From DATCJU01 sp036562635 (GTDB lineage: Bacteria > Actinomycetota > Actinomycetes > Mycobacteriales > Pseudonocardiaceae): a stretch of DNA of 64,000 nucleotides. Both the position numbers and the translations under genes were made by a program. This document shows positions 47,236-56,040 of the stretch, in pieces (within the stretch, counting starts at the first letter, position 1; every line of letters starts with the position of its first letter). The notes beneath the pieces were generated by a model, which did no database searches, was not told where the DNA came from, and saw only the letters and a list, made by a program, of their open reading frames with translations. Where the stretch lies: NCBI GenBank assembly GCA_036562635.1, contig DATCJU010000093.1, forward strand, positions 4,238 to 68,237. The letters are read 5' to 3'.

Positions 47236-48233
47236 ATCCCCCACCGCAGGGCCGGGGTCCGCACGGGGGCGTCCCACAGCTCGGTCAGCTCGTCGTCCAG
47301 TCGCAGCAGGGTGATGCTCATGCCCTGCATCTCCAGGCTGGTGATGTAGGGGCCCACCAGTCGACGTTCCACGCGGATGCCGCGCTCGGCCAGCAGCCGT
47401 TCGGCGATCCCGTGTGCCAGGTAGAGCTCGATCAGCGGGGTGCCGCCCATGGAGTTGGTGAACAGCAGCACCCGGTCGCCCTCGCGGAACGGCAGGTCCT
47501 CGACCACGCCCTCGACCAGTCGGCTCACGATGCGGTCCGCCGGTTCCAACGGCACCCTCTCCCGCCCGGGTTCGCCGTGGATGCCGATACCGATCTCCAT
47601 CTCGTTCTCGCCCAGGACGAAGGTGGGCTCACCGGCGTGCGGGACGGTGCAGGGGGTGAGTGCCATGCCGAACGAGCGCACGTTCGCCACCACCCGGCGG
47701 GCCAGGTTCTCGCAGGCGTCCAGGTCGTCGCCGCGTTCGGCCGCGGCCCCCACGATCTTCTCCAGCAGCACCGTGCCGCCGACCCCGCGCCGTCCCGCGG
47801 TGTACAGGGAGTCCTTCACCGCGACGTCGTCGTCGATCACCACGGTGCGCACGTCGACGTCCTCGGCCGCGACCAGTTCGGCGGCGGTCTCGAAGTTGAG
47901 CACGTCGCCGGTGTAGTTCTTCACCAGAAGCAGCGCACCGGCCCCGCCGTCGGCCGCGGAGATCGCCGCCTGCACCTGGTCCGGGGTGGGCGAGGTGAAG
48001 ACCGCGCCGGGGCAGGCCGCGTCGAGCATGCCGGCGCCGACGAAACCGGCGTGCAGCGGTTCGTGACCCGAACCGCCTCCGGAGATCACGGCGACCTTCC
48101 CGCGGACCGGAGCGTCGGCGCGCACCACGAACGCCGGAGCGGGGTTGACGCGCAGCAGATCGGGGTGGGCTGCGGCCATGCCCTGCAGGGCTTCGGCCAC
48201 CACCGTGGACGGATCGTTGATGATCTTCTTCAC
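47232..48233 (-). CDS. dhaK: Dihydroxyacetone kinase subunit DhaK
   Basis: A 333-residue substrate-binding subunit. ISGGGSGHEPLHAGFVGAGM and the substrate-linking His H219 in GIGIHGEPG, with LLFTNSMGGTPLIELYL, identify it. With DhaL and the DhaM-HPr fusion it forms a PTS-dependent kinase making dihydroxyacetone phosphate. Start GTG 48233 is 5 nt after AGGAGG. First gene of a three-gene operon with 4-bp overlaps; an aldehyde dehydrogenase on the same strand lies about 270 bp upstream. Confidence 0.95.
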   Translation of the reverse strand: MKKIINDPSTVVAEALQGMAAAHPDLLRVNPAPAFVVRADAPVRGKVAVISGGGSGHEPLHAGFVGAGMLDAACPGAVFTSPTPDQVQAAISAADGGAGALLLVKNYTGDVLNFETAAELVAAEDVDVRTVVIDDDVAVKDSLYTAGRRGVGGTVLLEKIVGAAAERGDDLDACENLARRVVANVRSFGMALTPCTVPHAGEPTFVLGENEMEIGIGIHGEPGRERVPLEPADRIVSRLVEGVVEDLPFREGDRVLLFTNSMGGTPLIELYLAHGIAERLLAERGIRVERRLVGPYITSLEMQGMSITLLRLDDELTELWDAPVRTPALRWGM

Positions 48234-48500
48234 GACGACCTCCTGTCCTCGCGGGACACCCGCCCGACCGACCCCGCACAGCGGACGTGCGAGGTGCGGG
48301 GTCTGGCGGCCTGTGCCGTGCGCGAACGCCCGTGCGCCCTTCCTACCGCAGTGACCGGGGTGGCGAAAGCCGGAACACACCCCCGGCACCGGGCGTGATC
48401 GGGCGCACGGGCTCGCCTCACTCGTTCGGGGGAAAGCGATGGCCCTCCCCCGGGTGGGCTCCCCGGTGGTGCCGCCGCTCGGCCCGGCGGGCCGGTCGGT

Positions 48501-50048
48501 TCAGCGCCCGTACACCGCGCGGACCAGACGGAGCAGGGTGCGCACGGTGCGCGCACCGCGGTCGAAGCTCATCGGCTGCAGCAGCGGCCGCATCCGGCGC
48601 CGGGTCACCGCCTGGGGCCGAGCGAACTCGCGCAGCCCGTCCTCGCCGTGGATGCGTCCGAAGCCGGAGGCACCGACCCCGCCGAACGGCAACGCCGGCA
48701 CCGCGGCGAAGGAGATCACCGAGTTCACCGACACCATGCCGCTGCGCATCCGGCGGGCCAGTTCCGCCCCGCGCGAGCGGGAGAACACCGCTCCGCCCAG
48801 CCCGTAGTCGGTGCTGTTGGCCCGACGCACGGCCTCGTCGACGTCCGGGACCCGGTTGATCACGATCACCGGCCCGAAGGTCTCCTCGGTGACCGCGCAG
48901 GAGTTCTCCGGCACGTCGAGGAGCACCACCGGCTCCACGAAGGGCGGCCGGATCGACTCGGGACCACCCACCACGGCACGCGCACCGCGGCTCAGGGCGT
49001 CCTCGATGTGTCGCCGGATCACCTCCACCTGCGAGGCCATGGTCATCGGCCCCAGGTCGGCGGCGGGGTCGGCACCGACCCGCAGGGTGCGCGCCCGCTG
49101 GGTCAGCAGCTCGACGAAGCGGTCGGCGACCTGCTCGACCACGTACACCCGCTCCACACCGACACAGGTCTGGCCGGCGTTGGCCATGGCGCCCCACAGC
49201 GCGGCGTCCGCCGCCGCGGACAGGTCCGCGTCCTCGGCGACGATCAGGGCGTCCTTGCCGCCGCACTCCACCAGCACCGGGGTGAGCGTCTCGGCGCACG
49301 TCGCCATCACCCGCTTGCCGGTCTCGGTCGAGCCGGTGAAGGCGATCTTGTCCACTCCGGCCCGGCACAGCGCGGCACCGGTCTGCCCGAACCCGGTGAC
49401 CACGGACAGCACGGGCTGCTCCGGCACCACCTCGGCGAACGTGCTGGCCAGCCAGTGTCCGACGCCCGGGGTGAGTTCGCTGGGTTTGAACACCACGGCG
49501 TTACCGGCGGCGAGGGCGTAGGCGATCGACCCCATGGGGGTGAAGGCCGGGTAGTTCCACGGGCCGATGACGCCGACCACGCCCAGCGGCAGGTACTCCA
49601 CGGTCGCGGCGTGGTCGTACATCAGCAGCCCGGAGGACACGCGGCGGCGGCGCAGCACCCGCTCGGCGTTGCGCGCGGCCCAGTGCAGGTGGTCGACGAC
49701 CAGCACCAGCTCCAGGCGGGCGTCGTCGAGCGGCTTGCCGGTCTCGGCGGAGATCAGCTCCGCGGCCTCGGCCAGCCGGGAGACGACGAGGCGGCGCCAG
49801 GCGTCGAGACGCCGGCGCCGCCCGTCGAATCCCAGCTCGGCCCACCAGTGCGCGGCCTGGCGCGCCCGCTCGACCGCGGCTCGCACCTCCTCGGGGCCGT
49901 GCACCGGGTACTCACCGAGCACCTCGCCGGTGCGGGGGTCGTGGGACGCGAAACGCCGCTTCTCGGGCTCAGGTACGGCGTCCGGGACGGCTGCCGTCCC
50001 GGTGGGGTCGTGGTCCGGCGCGATACCGTCGGGGGCGATCTGGGTCAT
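48501..50048 (-). CDS. Aldehyde dehydrogenase family protein
   Basis: A 515-residue NAD(P)-dependent aldehyde dehydrogenase: LGVVGVIGPWNYPAFTP (cofactor/Asn), FTGSTETGKRV, general base E261 in LVECGGKDALIV, nucleophile C295 in NAGQTCVGVERVYV and EETFGPVIVI. The ECGG (not ELGG) base motif and SSGLLM-type N-domain suggest the succinate-semialdehyde/aliphatic group. A basic C-terminal tail RTVRTLLRLVRAVYGR is unlike soluble members and may touch the membrane. Upstream sits the inverted repeat at 50078-50093. Confidence 0.9.
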   Translation of the reverse strand: MTQIAPDGIAPDHDPTGTAAVPDAVPEPEKRRFASHDPRTGEVLGEYPVHGPEEVRAAVERARQAAHWWAELGFDGRRRRLDAWRRLVVSRLAEAAELISAETGKPLDDARLELVLVVDHLHWAARNAERVLRRRRVSSGLLMYDHAATVEYLPLGVVGVIGPWNYPAFTPMGSIAYALAAGNAVVFKPSELTPGVGHWLASTFAEVVPEQPVLSVVTGFGQTGAALCRAGVDKIAFTGSTETGKRVMATCAETLTPVLVECGGKDALIVAEDADLSAAADAALWGAMANAGQTCVGVERVYVVEQVADRFVELLTQRARTLRVGADPAADLGPMTMASQVEVIRRHIEDALSRGARAVVGGPESIRPPFVEPVVLLDVPENSCAVTEETFGPVIVINRVPDVDEAVRRANSTDYGLGGAVFSRSRGAELARRMRSGMVSVNSVISFAAVPALPFGGVGASGFGRIHGEDGLREFARPQAVTRRRMRPLLQPMSFDRGARTVRTLLRLVRAVYGR

Positions 50049-50077
50049 CGGCGCGCCTCCAGGGTGCGGGACTTCGA

Positions 50078-50093
50078 CCTACTGGAGAGTAGG
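50078..50093. promoter_or_regulatory. Candidate operator upstream of the aldehyde dehydrogenase gene
   Basis: Inverted repeat CCTACT-GGAG-AGTAGG, 30-45 bp before the dehydrogenase start on the - strand, where an operator would overlap the promoter. No local regulator gene is evident. Confidence 0.3.
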
Positions 50094-50170
50094 GGATCAT
50101 CCGCGCTTCCGGCAGACCTCTCGACCGTCTCGGCCCGTCACGACCGGGACGCCGAGCCCCGGGACACCCC

Positions 50171-51202
50171 TCAGGCCTTCGGCAGCTTGGGCAGCAACGA
50201 CCGGGCCAGATCCGTGCTCTTCGCGCAGGTGTCCAGGTCCGGCTTGTTGCGGATGTTGCCCAGCTCGATCCTCACCACCTCGGCCTGCTGGCCCACCGGA
50301 CGGTGTATCCAGCGCACCTCGCAGGACGGGTAGACCTCCTCGTTCAGCTCCTGGTAGACGGTCACTCCCTCGAGATCCACCGGGGTGTAATCGGCGTAGG
50401 TGCGGTTGGCCGGGTCGGTGCCGACGTCGAAGAACAGATCCAGGCTCACACCCTCGTAGTCCCAGGTGCAGGAGTTCAGGCTGGTCGACCTGACCTCCGC
50501 CTGCCCACCCAGGGCGTCGGCGACGGCCGCCGGTTCGAGGATCGCGCACGGGTCGACAGTGGCCAGCGAGCCCGCTTCGGCAGGACGCAGCGGCGGGTCC
50601 ACCCGTACCCGGGTGGCGACGGCCTCGGTGACCTCCCGTCCGACCTTGCACGGGTCACCCGCCTCGTAAACGACCTGCACCACGATGCCGCGTGGCTGCG
50701 CACCGCCCTCGACGATCAGGGTGACGAAGCAGGCGTCCCCGTTGGACAGCTCCCGTTCGGCGGCCGGCACGCCGTCGATCTGGGTGTTGGCCCGGTCCAC
50801 CTCGAGCAGGGCCGACAGCCCCAGCTCGACCGTGATGCTCAGCTGCTCGCCGTCGTCGTCCACCATGTAGTTGCTGCAGCTGGAGAACCCCGCCGGGGAC
50901 GGGTTGGCCGGCTTGCCGAACGCGTTGAGCGTCTCGTTGTCCAGCAGGGCGCACGGGTCGATCTGACGCAGCTTGTCCGGCGCGTACGCCGGATCGGCGA
51001 GTCCTTCCGGCACCTCGACGGTTCCCTCGGACTCGGACGCACCGCTCGACGAGTTCTCCTTGGTCTGCGCCGGCACGGTGGTGCGTTTGTGGGTGACCTT
51101 CGTCAGGTCCGGTGTGTCCGCACTGCAGCCGGCCAGGAAAGTGGCGCAGAGCAGAACGGCGGGCACGGCTGGGCGAAACAGACGAACGATCACACGCTGC
51201 AC
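50171..51202 (-). CDS. Lipoprotein with two DUF3558-like modules
   Basis: About 343 residues. The signal peptide has a basic start (VQRVIVRLFR), a hydrophobic core and lipobox LAGC near residue 26. Two modules follow, each opening with D-P-C-A-[LI]-L: IDPCALLDNETLNAFG ... FSSCSNYM, and VDPCAILEPAAVADALGG ... LNSCTWDY, the DUF3558 pattern of actinobacterial surface lipoproteins. Role unknown. GTG 51202 is chosen; GTG 51193 is possible and neither has a ribosome site, so the message may be leaderless. Confidence 0.75.
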   Translation of the reverse strand: MQRVIVRLFRPAVPAVLLCATFLAGCSADTPDLTKVTHKRTTVPAQTKENSSSGASESEGTVEVPEGLADPAYAPDKLRQIDPCALLDNETLNAFGKPANPSPAGFSSCSNYMVDDDGEQLSITVELGLSALLEVDRANTQIDGVPAAERELSNGDACFVTLIVEGGAQPRGIVVQVVYEAGDPCKVGREVTEAVATRVRVDPPLRPAEAGSLATVDPCAILEPAAVADALGGQAEVRSTSLNSCTWDYEGVSLDLFFDVGTDPANRTYADYTPVDLEGVTVYQELNEEVYPSCEVRWIHRPVGQQAEVVRIELGNIRNKPDLDTCAKSTDLARSLLPKLPKA

Positions 51203-51585
51203 GTTATCGAGCCGGGCTCGAGAGCTGGTACGGAACCCGGAATCCGGTGACGGTCGATCGCTGAAGACGGTGGCAGGCATCACACTCTGCAACGGGAACG
51301 ATCCAGAAGATCGGAACGCTGACACAGGTGGAGACAGCAGCGAGCAACAAAGAGGGGGTTTGCGCATTGCGCCGCACGGAGCTCCGCTCCCGTGAATCCG
51401 CAAGCACCAGGACGTTGCGTGCCCGGGTGAGCCAGGCGGTCCGGTGGATCGACTCCTGGACCCTGGAGGCGTTCAACCCGGTCTTCCCACACCGGAGCCG
51501 ACGGAACTGACTCCACCGACCCGGAGCACGGCGTGGCGCCGGCGGAATCCTTCCGCCGGCGCCACGTTCCGTCTCGGCCCGGATG
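51203..51585. other. Gap between lipoprotein and transporter genes
   Basis: 383 bp. It holds the lipoprotein promoter (somewhat A/T-rich around 51260-51400) and the hairpin at 51532-51566. A 60-codon + strand frame (51328-51510) ends just before the hairpin but has no recognisable motif and is not called. Confidence 0.4.
51532..51566 (-). terminator. Hairpin terminator of the symporter operon
   Basis: Perfect 16-bp arms (51532-51547 and 51551-51566) with a 3-nt loop TCC, 20 nt after the stop of the small membrane protein on the - strand. No long U-tract. Confidence 0.75.
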
Positions 51586-51885
51586 TCAGCCCTCGTCGGT
51601 GGGACGCTCCGACGCGCCGGCCTCGACCGGCTGCGGCACCGTCAGCGGCCTGAGCCACGCCCACACGCCGAAGAACACGGTGGCGCCCAGCAACGCCAGC
51701 CCGGTCCACAGGTTGATGTTCACCCCGGCCGCCTTGTCCAGATCGGCCTGGGAGGTGAACCCGATCCCCAGGACCGTCAACACGACCCCGTAGATCGCGA
51801 AGGTCAGCGCGATGATCCAGCGCAGGTCGAACAGGCCGGCACGCCGGCTGGTCGCCTGCGCCCCCGACGCACGTCGATCGGTCAC
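51586..51885 (-). CDS. Small membrane protein downstream of the symporter
   Basis: A 99-residue protein with two membrane helices (about 23-45 WIIALTFAIYGVVLTVLGIG and 58-78 LWTGLALLGATVFFGVWAWL), a basic N-terminus and an acidic C-terminus, so both ends are probably cytoplasmic. It starts at GTG 51885 behind AAGGAGG, 11 bp after the symporter stop, and is likely an accessory subunit, as found next to several SSS transporters. No defined family recognised. Confidence 0.75.
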   Translation of the reverse strand: MTDRRASGAQATSRRAGLFDLRWIIALTFAIYGVVLTVLGIGFTSQADLDKAAGVNINLWTGLALLGATVFFGVWAWLRPLTVPQPVEAGASERPTDEG

Positions 51886-51896
51886 GGTGTCCTCCT

Positions 51897-53582
51897 TCAG
51901 GCGAAGATCACGCTGAGCACCAGGGTCAGCACCAGGACGCCGATGCCCAGAAGCAGCGGCGACCGGTACCAGCCGGCGTCCTCACCGGTGGTCGAGTGCC
52001 GCAGGCTCTCCTTCGGCGTCAACCCGTACACCAGGCCCACCAACTCGGCCTCCGGCTTCGGCTTGGTCCCCAGGCTGACCAGCACGCTCACCGTGACGTC
52101 GACGACGAAGGCCAGGCCCGCGCCCAGGAAGCTCGCCCCCTGCCCGGGCAGGTTGATCACGCCGGACTCGTTCAGCACGAACACCGTGACCGCGGCCAGG
52201 GTGCCGAAGACCAGACCGCTCCAGCCGGCGGCCGGGGTCATCCGACGCCAGAACATGCCGAGGATGAACGTGGCGAACAGCGGCGCGTTGAAGAACGAGA
52301 ACAGCGCCTGGATGTAGTCCATGATGTTGCCGTAGCCGGAGGCGATGAACGCCGTCCCGATGGCGACCACGATGCCGCCCACCGTCGCCAGGCGCCCGAC
52401 ACGCAGGTAGTACTCGTCCGACCGGTCCTTGACGACGTAGCTCTGCCACAGGTCGTAGGTGAAGACGGTGTTGAACGAGCTGACGTTCGCCGCCACACCG
52501 GCCATGAACGAGGCCAGCAGACCGGTGATGGCGATACCCAGCACACCGTTGGGCAGCAACTCCCGGATCAGCAGCGGCAGCGTGTCGTTGTACTCCACGC
52601 CCGAGGAGGTGTCGCCGGCCTTGAGCGCGGCGATCTCCGGCACGACGACCGCCGCCACCATGCCGGGGAGGACCACCAGCGCGGGGATCAGGGCCTTCGG
52701 GTAGGCACCGATGATCGGGGTACGCATCGCGGCCGACATGCTCTTGGCCGACATGGCGCGCTGCACCTCGGCGAAGTTGGTGGTCCAGTAGCCGAAGGAC
52801 AGCACGAAGCCGAGACCGAACACCAGACCGAGCACGCTCAGCGTGGCGTCGGTGATGCCGGTCAGGCTGGTGGCCGGCCAGGAGGAGAGCTGCTCGGCCC
52901 CACCGGGACCCGCGGTGACCTTGTCCACCAGCCCCTGCCAGCCACCGACCTTGGCCAGACCGACGATGGTCACCGGCAGCAGGGCGGCCACGATCACGAA
53001 GAACTGCAGGACCTCGTTGTAGATGGCCGCGGACAGACCGCCCAGCGTGGTGTAGGTGAGGACCACCACGGCGGCGATCACGATGGACAGCGGGATGGGC
53101 CAGCCCAGCATCAGGTTCAGCAGCAGGGCCAGGGCGTAGAGGTTGACCCCGGCGATGAGGACCTGCGCAAGGGCGAAGCTGATCGCGTTGACCAGGTGCG
53201 CGCCCCTACCGAAGCGTCGCCGCAGGAACTCGGGGACACTGCGCACCTTGGAGCCGTAGTAGAACGGCATCATCACCAGGCCCAGGAAGACCATGGCCGG
53301 GATGGCGCCGATCCAGTAGTAGTGCACGGTCGGGACGCCGTGCTGGGCCCCGTTGGCGGCCATGCCGAGCAGCTCCAGGGCGCCCAGGTTGGCCGAGATG
53401 AAGGCCAGTCCGGTCACCCAGGCCGGCAGCGACCGGCCGGACAGGAAGAAGTCCAGGCTGCTCGAGACCGATCGGCGAGCCAGGTAGCCGATGCCCAGGA
53501 CGATCACGAAGTAGATCGCGAGCAGGGCGTAGTCAAGCGCGCTGATGTCGAGCCGTAGGTCGGACTGTGCGTACGCCGACAC
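51897..53582 (-). CDS. Sodium:solute symporter (SSS family)
   Basis: A 561-residue polytopic protein with about 14 membrane helices. SSS marks: FFLSGRSLPAWVTGLAFISANLGALELLGMAANGAQHG (quoted in part: FFLSGRSLPAW), GGLSAAIYNEVLQFF, GYWTTNFAEVQRAMSAKS and AANVSSFNTVFTYDLWQ for the sodium site region. The pattern is that of the SGLT-like sugar/inositol branch. Start GTG 53582 follows GGGGAGG. Forms an operon with the small membrane gene. The transported solute is not determinable. Confidence 0.9.
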   Translation of the reverse strand: MSAYAQSDLRLDISALDYALLAIYFVIVLGIGYLARRSVSSSLDFFLSGRSLPAWVTGLAFISANLGALELLGMAANGAQHGVPTVHYYWIGAIPAMVFLGLVMMPFYYGSKVRSVPEFLRRRFGRGAHLVNAISFALAQVLIAGVNLYALALLLNLMLGWPIPLSIVIAAVVVLTYTTLGGLSAAIYNEVLQFFVIVAALLPVTIVGLAKVGGWQGLVDKVTAGPGGAEQLSSWPATSLTGITDATLSVLGLVFGLGFVLSFGYWTTNFAEVQRAMSAKSMSAAMRTPIIGAYPKALIPALVVLPGMVAAVVVPEIAALKAGDTSSGVEYNDTLPLLIRELLPNGVLGIAITGLLASFMAGVAANVSSFNTVFTYDLWQSYVVKDRSDEYYLRVGRLATVGGIVVAIGTAFIASGYGNIMDYIQALFSFFNAPLFATFILGMFWRRMTPAAGWSGLVFGTLAAVTVFVLNESGVINLPGQGASFLGAGLAFVVDVTVSVLVSLGTKPKPEAELVGLVYGLTPKESLRHSTTGEDAGWYRSPLLLGIGVLVLTLVLSVIFA

Positions 53583-53971
53583 CCTGGCCCACCTCCCCAC
53601 ATCAACATCAACAAACACAATTCACCAAGAATGGCGACAATTCGCGCACACTACCCCACCACGCCCCGGCTGACCGTGGAACCCTCCGTGATGTCCGGCG
53701 AACAGTGGAGGACCGGACCGAGTGGGTGGGCCGGGGAAGGCGTCGACCCGGTTGTCGGTCGGTTCACCGGAAAAAGGCCGCTCCCCGGGCGGCGAGGGGC
53801 ACCGTCCGGGGAGCTGGGAGGCGCACCCCGGAGCACACATGCCATCGGCCCGGGGAGGGGGGATGTGGGGATGAGGGCATCCGGCGGGGGGTGACGCCGG
53901 GCCCAGGTGCCGTGGCAATGCGCTCGGCCGGGCGCGCCGGTCTGGGTGGTCGGAGAACCGCGTCGCCCCGA
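53583..53971. other. Gap with symporter promoter and a downstream hairpin
   Basis: 389 bp. The part next to the symporter (53590-53660) is A/T-rich and probably its promoter; the middle holds the hairpin at 53771-53814. No gene is supported. Confidence 0.4.
53771..53814 (-). terminator. Probable terminator with short U-tract
   Basis: Nine-bp arms GCTCCCCGG (53780-53788) and CCGGGGAGC (53806-53814); on the - strand the stem is followed by GGCC and five T (complement of 53771-53775). It would end transcription of the 97-residue gene whose stop is 158 nt upstream. Confidence 0.45.
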
Positions 53972-54265
53972 TCAGGCGGGTGCGCCGGCGACGAGCTTCA
54001 CCGACTCCGGTCCGCGCCAGTGCAGCTCGACCTCGCACAGGCGCTTGAACTTGCGGCCGTCACGCAGCTGCCACAGGGCAACCAGCCAACGGCCGGGTGG
54101 CTCGGTCCACCGGGTCAGGTAGTCCTCCGCGGCGACCTGGGCGTACTCCTGGACCCCCTTGCCCACGTAGGGACCGTGGTCGTCCACGTCCTCCACGTGT
54201 TCGAGCACACGCCGACCGCGGTCGATGCGGAACAGCTCGACGCGATGCCAGTAACTCCACGCCAT
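53972..54265 (-). CDS. Conserved-looking small protein of unknown function
   Basis: A 97-residue, Trp-rich soluble protein: MAWSYWHRVELFRIDRGRRV, DHGPYVGKGVQEYAQVAAED, YLTRWTEPPGRWLVALWQL. Codon use is like neighbouring genes and the start ATG is clear. I do not recognise the family. Divergent from the Scr1-like regulator gene, with the palindrome 54402-54413 between them. Confidence 0.65.
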   Translation of the reverse strand: MAWSYWHRVELFRIDRGRRVLEHVEDVDDHGPYVGKGVQEYAQVAAEDYLTRWTEPPGRWLVALWQLRDGRKFKRLCEVELHWRGPESVKLVAGAPA

Positions 54266-54551
54266 GCTTGCTCAGGCCCCCTCACCACGACAGGTACCGC
54301 CCCGACGACCACGACCGCCGGGGCCCGTGGCCGGTGTGTTGTAACGTCCGAGCGCGCACCGTCAACAGCGCAGCACTCTACGTGATCGCCCAGACCGTAG
54401 CTGGCAATTGCCAATCAGCACATGCCCCAGTCGGGTAACAGCCCTTTCCGCGCCGATTTTCACTCGGAAGTGCTGCGGACCGGTGACGATGTTCACGCTC
54501 CGCAACAAGAAGCAGCCGTCGGTCCTGGACCGCATGGCAGGAGGTTCGCCC
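54266..54551. promoter_or_regulatory. Divergent region before the Scr1-like regulator
   Basis: 286 bp between the 97-residue gene and the regulator; it is moderately A/T-rich around 54330-54420 and contains a perfect 12-bp palindrome listed separately. No further gene. Confidence 0.4.
54402..54413. promoter_or_regulatory. Candidate operator TGGCAATTGCCA
   Basis: A perfect 12-bp palindrome in the divergent region, about 140 bp from both starts. Its symmetry and A/T-centred form suit a dimeric helix-turn-helix protein such as the adjacent Scr1-like regulator. Binding is inferred. Confidence 0.4.
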
Positions 54552-55406
54552 ATGACGACCGTCCAGAGCCCCACCGTTCGACGTCGCCGACTGGCCATGG
54601 AACTCCGCCGTCTCCGCGAGGAGGCGAACCGCAGCTGCGAGGAGGTCGCCCGCCACCTCGGATGCTCCCCCTCCAAGATCAGTCGGATCGAGCTCGCCCG
54701 CCGTCCGGCCAGCATCGGCGACGTCCGACTCCTGCTGGACTACTACGGCGTCGACGGGGCCCAGGCCGAGGCCCTGCTGGCGTTGGCCAAGGACGCCAAG
54801 CAGAAGGGCTGGTGGCACGCGCACGAGGACGCCCTCCCGGAGAGCTTCCAGGTCTTCGTCGGGCTGGAGACCGAGGCGTCTGCGATCCGCACCTTCGAGC
54901 CGCTGCTGATCCCGGGGCTGCTGCAGACCGAGGAGTACGCGCGTGCCGTGCTGCTGACCGCGGTCGGCGCCGATCCGTCCGACGTGGAGCAGCGCGCCCA
55001 GGTACGCATGACGCGACAGGCCGTGCTGCACCGTCCCAACCCGGTCCGGCTGTGGGCGTTGCTCGACGAGGCGGCCCTGCACCGTCCGGTGGGCGGGCCG
55101 ACCGTGATGCGCGCCCAGCTGGAACGACTCGTGGAACTGGCCGAGCTGCCGCACATCACGCTGCAGGTGCTGCCGTTCTCCGCCGGCGCCCACCCGGCGA
55201 TGTCCGGGGCGTTCGTGATGTTGGAGTTTCCCTCACCGAACGATCCCACGATCGTGTACTTGGACAGCCTCACTGGCGGTCTGTATACGGAAAAGGCCGC
55301 AGAAATCGAGCGGTTCTCCCTGATGTGGGAACACCTACGGGCGAAGGCGTGCGCCCCCGATGAATCCGTCGCACTCATCGCGGCGAAGGCGAAGGAGCTG
55401 GCGTGA
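54552..55406 (+). CDS. Scr1-like helix-turn-helix regulator (DUF5753)
   Basis: A 284-residue protein. Residues 10-70 form a XRE-type helix-turn-helix (LAMELRRLREEANRSCEEVA, LGCSPSKISRIELARR). Residues 100-280 are the DUF5753 sensor-like domain: LETEASAIRTFEPLLIPGLL, QTEEYARAV, LWALLDEAALHRPVGG and the conserved IVYLDSLTGGLYTEKAAEIE. Start ATG 54552 is 7 nt after AGGAGG. It overlaps the DUF397 gene by 4 bp, the standard pair in actinobacteria, sometimes regarded as toxin-antitoxin-like or as a developmental switch (Scr1/Scr2, WhiJ/BldB-type relatives). Confidence 0.92.
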   Translation: MTTVQSPTVRRRRLAMELRRLREEANRSCEEVARHLGCSPSKISRIELARRPASIGDVRLLLDYYGVDGAQAEALLALAKDAKQKGWWHAHEDALPESFQVFVGLETEASAIRTFEPLLIPGLLQTEEYARAVLLTAVGADPSDVEQRAQVRMTRQAVLHRPNPVRLWALLDEAALHRPVGGPTVMRAQLERLVELAELPHITLQVLPFSAGAHPAMSGAFVMLEFPSPNDPTIVYLDSLTGGLYTEKAAEIERFSLMWEHLRAKACAPDESVALIAAKAKELA

Positions 55407-55630
55407 CCACCAACGGCGGCAAGCGGCTGGGCCGAACCCTGCCGCACACTGTCTGGAAGAAGAGCAGCTACAGCGACAACCTGGGCAACTGCGTCGAGAC
55501 GGCCCTGCTGCCGGACGGCACCGCGGTGCGCGACTCGAAGAACCCGTCCGGCCCGGTGCTGCACTTCTCCGCACCGGTCTGGCAGGCCTTCCTCTCCAGA
55601 GCGAAGGCCGGCCTGCTCGATCTGGAGTGA
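55403..55630 (+). CDS. DUF397-domain protein paired with the Scr1-like regulator
   Basis: A 75-residue protein with the canonical DUF397 pattern: WKKSSYSDNLGNCVETALLP, AVRDSKNPSGPVLHFS, WQAFLSRAKAGLLD. The family Cys (GNCVE) is kept, unlike in the orphan copy at 25.4 kb. GTG start overlaps the regulator stop (GTGA). Followed after 21 bp by a U-tract terminator, making a closed two-gene unit. Confidence 0.92.
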   Translation: MTTNGGKRLGRTLPHTVWKKSSYSDNLGNCVETALLPDGTAVRDSKNPSGPVLHFSAPVWQAFLSRAKAGLLDLE

Positions 55631-55651
55631 TCGAGACGCAGGTGAGGACAT

Positions 55652-55682
55652 GGGGCGGCCGAGTTCTCGGCCGCCCCTTTTT
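55652..55682 (+). terminator. Rho-independent terminator of the regulator/DUF397 pair
   Basis: Perfect 12-bp arms (55652-55663 and 55666-55677), loop TT, and a run of five T (55678-55682). The textbook form is rare in this window. Confidence 0.92.
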
Positions 55683-56040
55683 CGCCCTTGTCGACACGGA
55701 CAGTAAGAGAAGAATTCCCACTATCGTGGGAAATGGACAGCGGAATACCACGAGCCGTGAACGAGGAAGTTCTCTCCCCCCGCCACGGCGACACTCTGAA
55801 TCGTATCCAGTGAGGAACGTCACAACGACACTCGTTGTGTTCCTTCTGTCCGATTCATTCCCCTATCGAAGATCACTTTTCTTTCCACCGAAGGACTTAC
55901 CTCGCCTTGACGGTGAGTGACGTGATGCGACATTCGACGGGTCTTTCTCCACCCACCGGGTGAAAGATCATCATCTCCGTCCGGTGATCCCCTCGCGCAG
56001 TGCACGGTTGTCCGGGACAGGACGACGGAGGACACACACG
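55683..56040. promoter_or_regulatory. A/T-rich region upstream of the SMC-like ATPase gene
   Basis: 358 bp, clearly richer in A/T (especially 55700-55960) than most of the window. An inverted repeat TTCCCAC-TATC-GTGGGAA spans 55715-55732, and a TTGACG box at 55907-55912 may be a -35. No gene is seen. The composition hints that this stretch or the following gene may have been acquired. Confidence 0.4.
55715..55732. promoter_or_regulatory. Inverted repeat TTCCCAC-N4-GTGGGAA
   Basis: Perfect 7-bp arms with a 4-bp spacer, 33 bp after the terminator of the regulator pair and about 310 bp before the ATPase gene. Possible operator; a small hairpin is the alternative. Confidence 0.3.

Noticed and set aside
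51328..51510. 60-codon + strand ORF ending near a hairpin
   Set aside because: No ribosome site, no family resemblance and an atypical composition; the hairpin is better explained as terminator of the opposite-strand operon.
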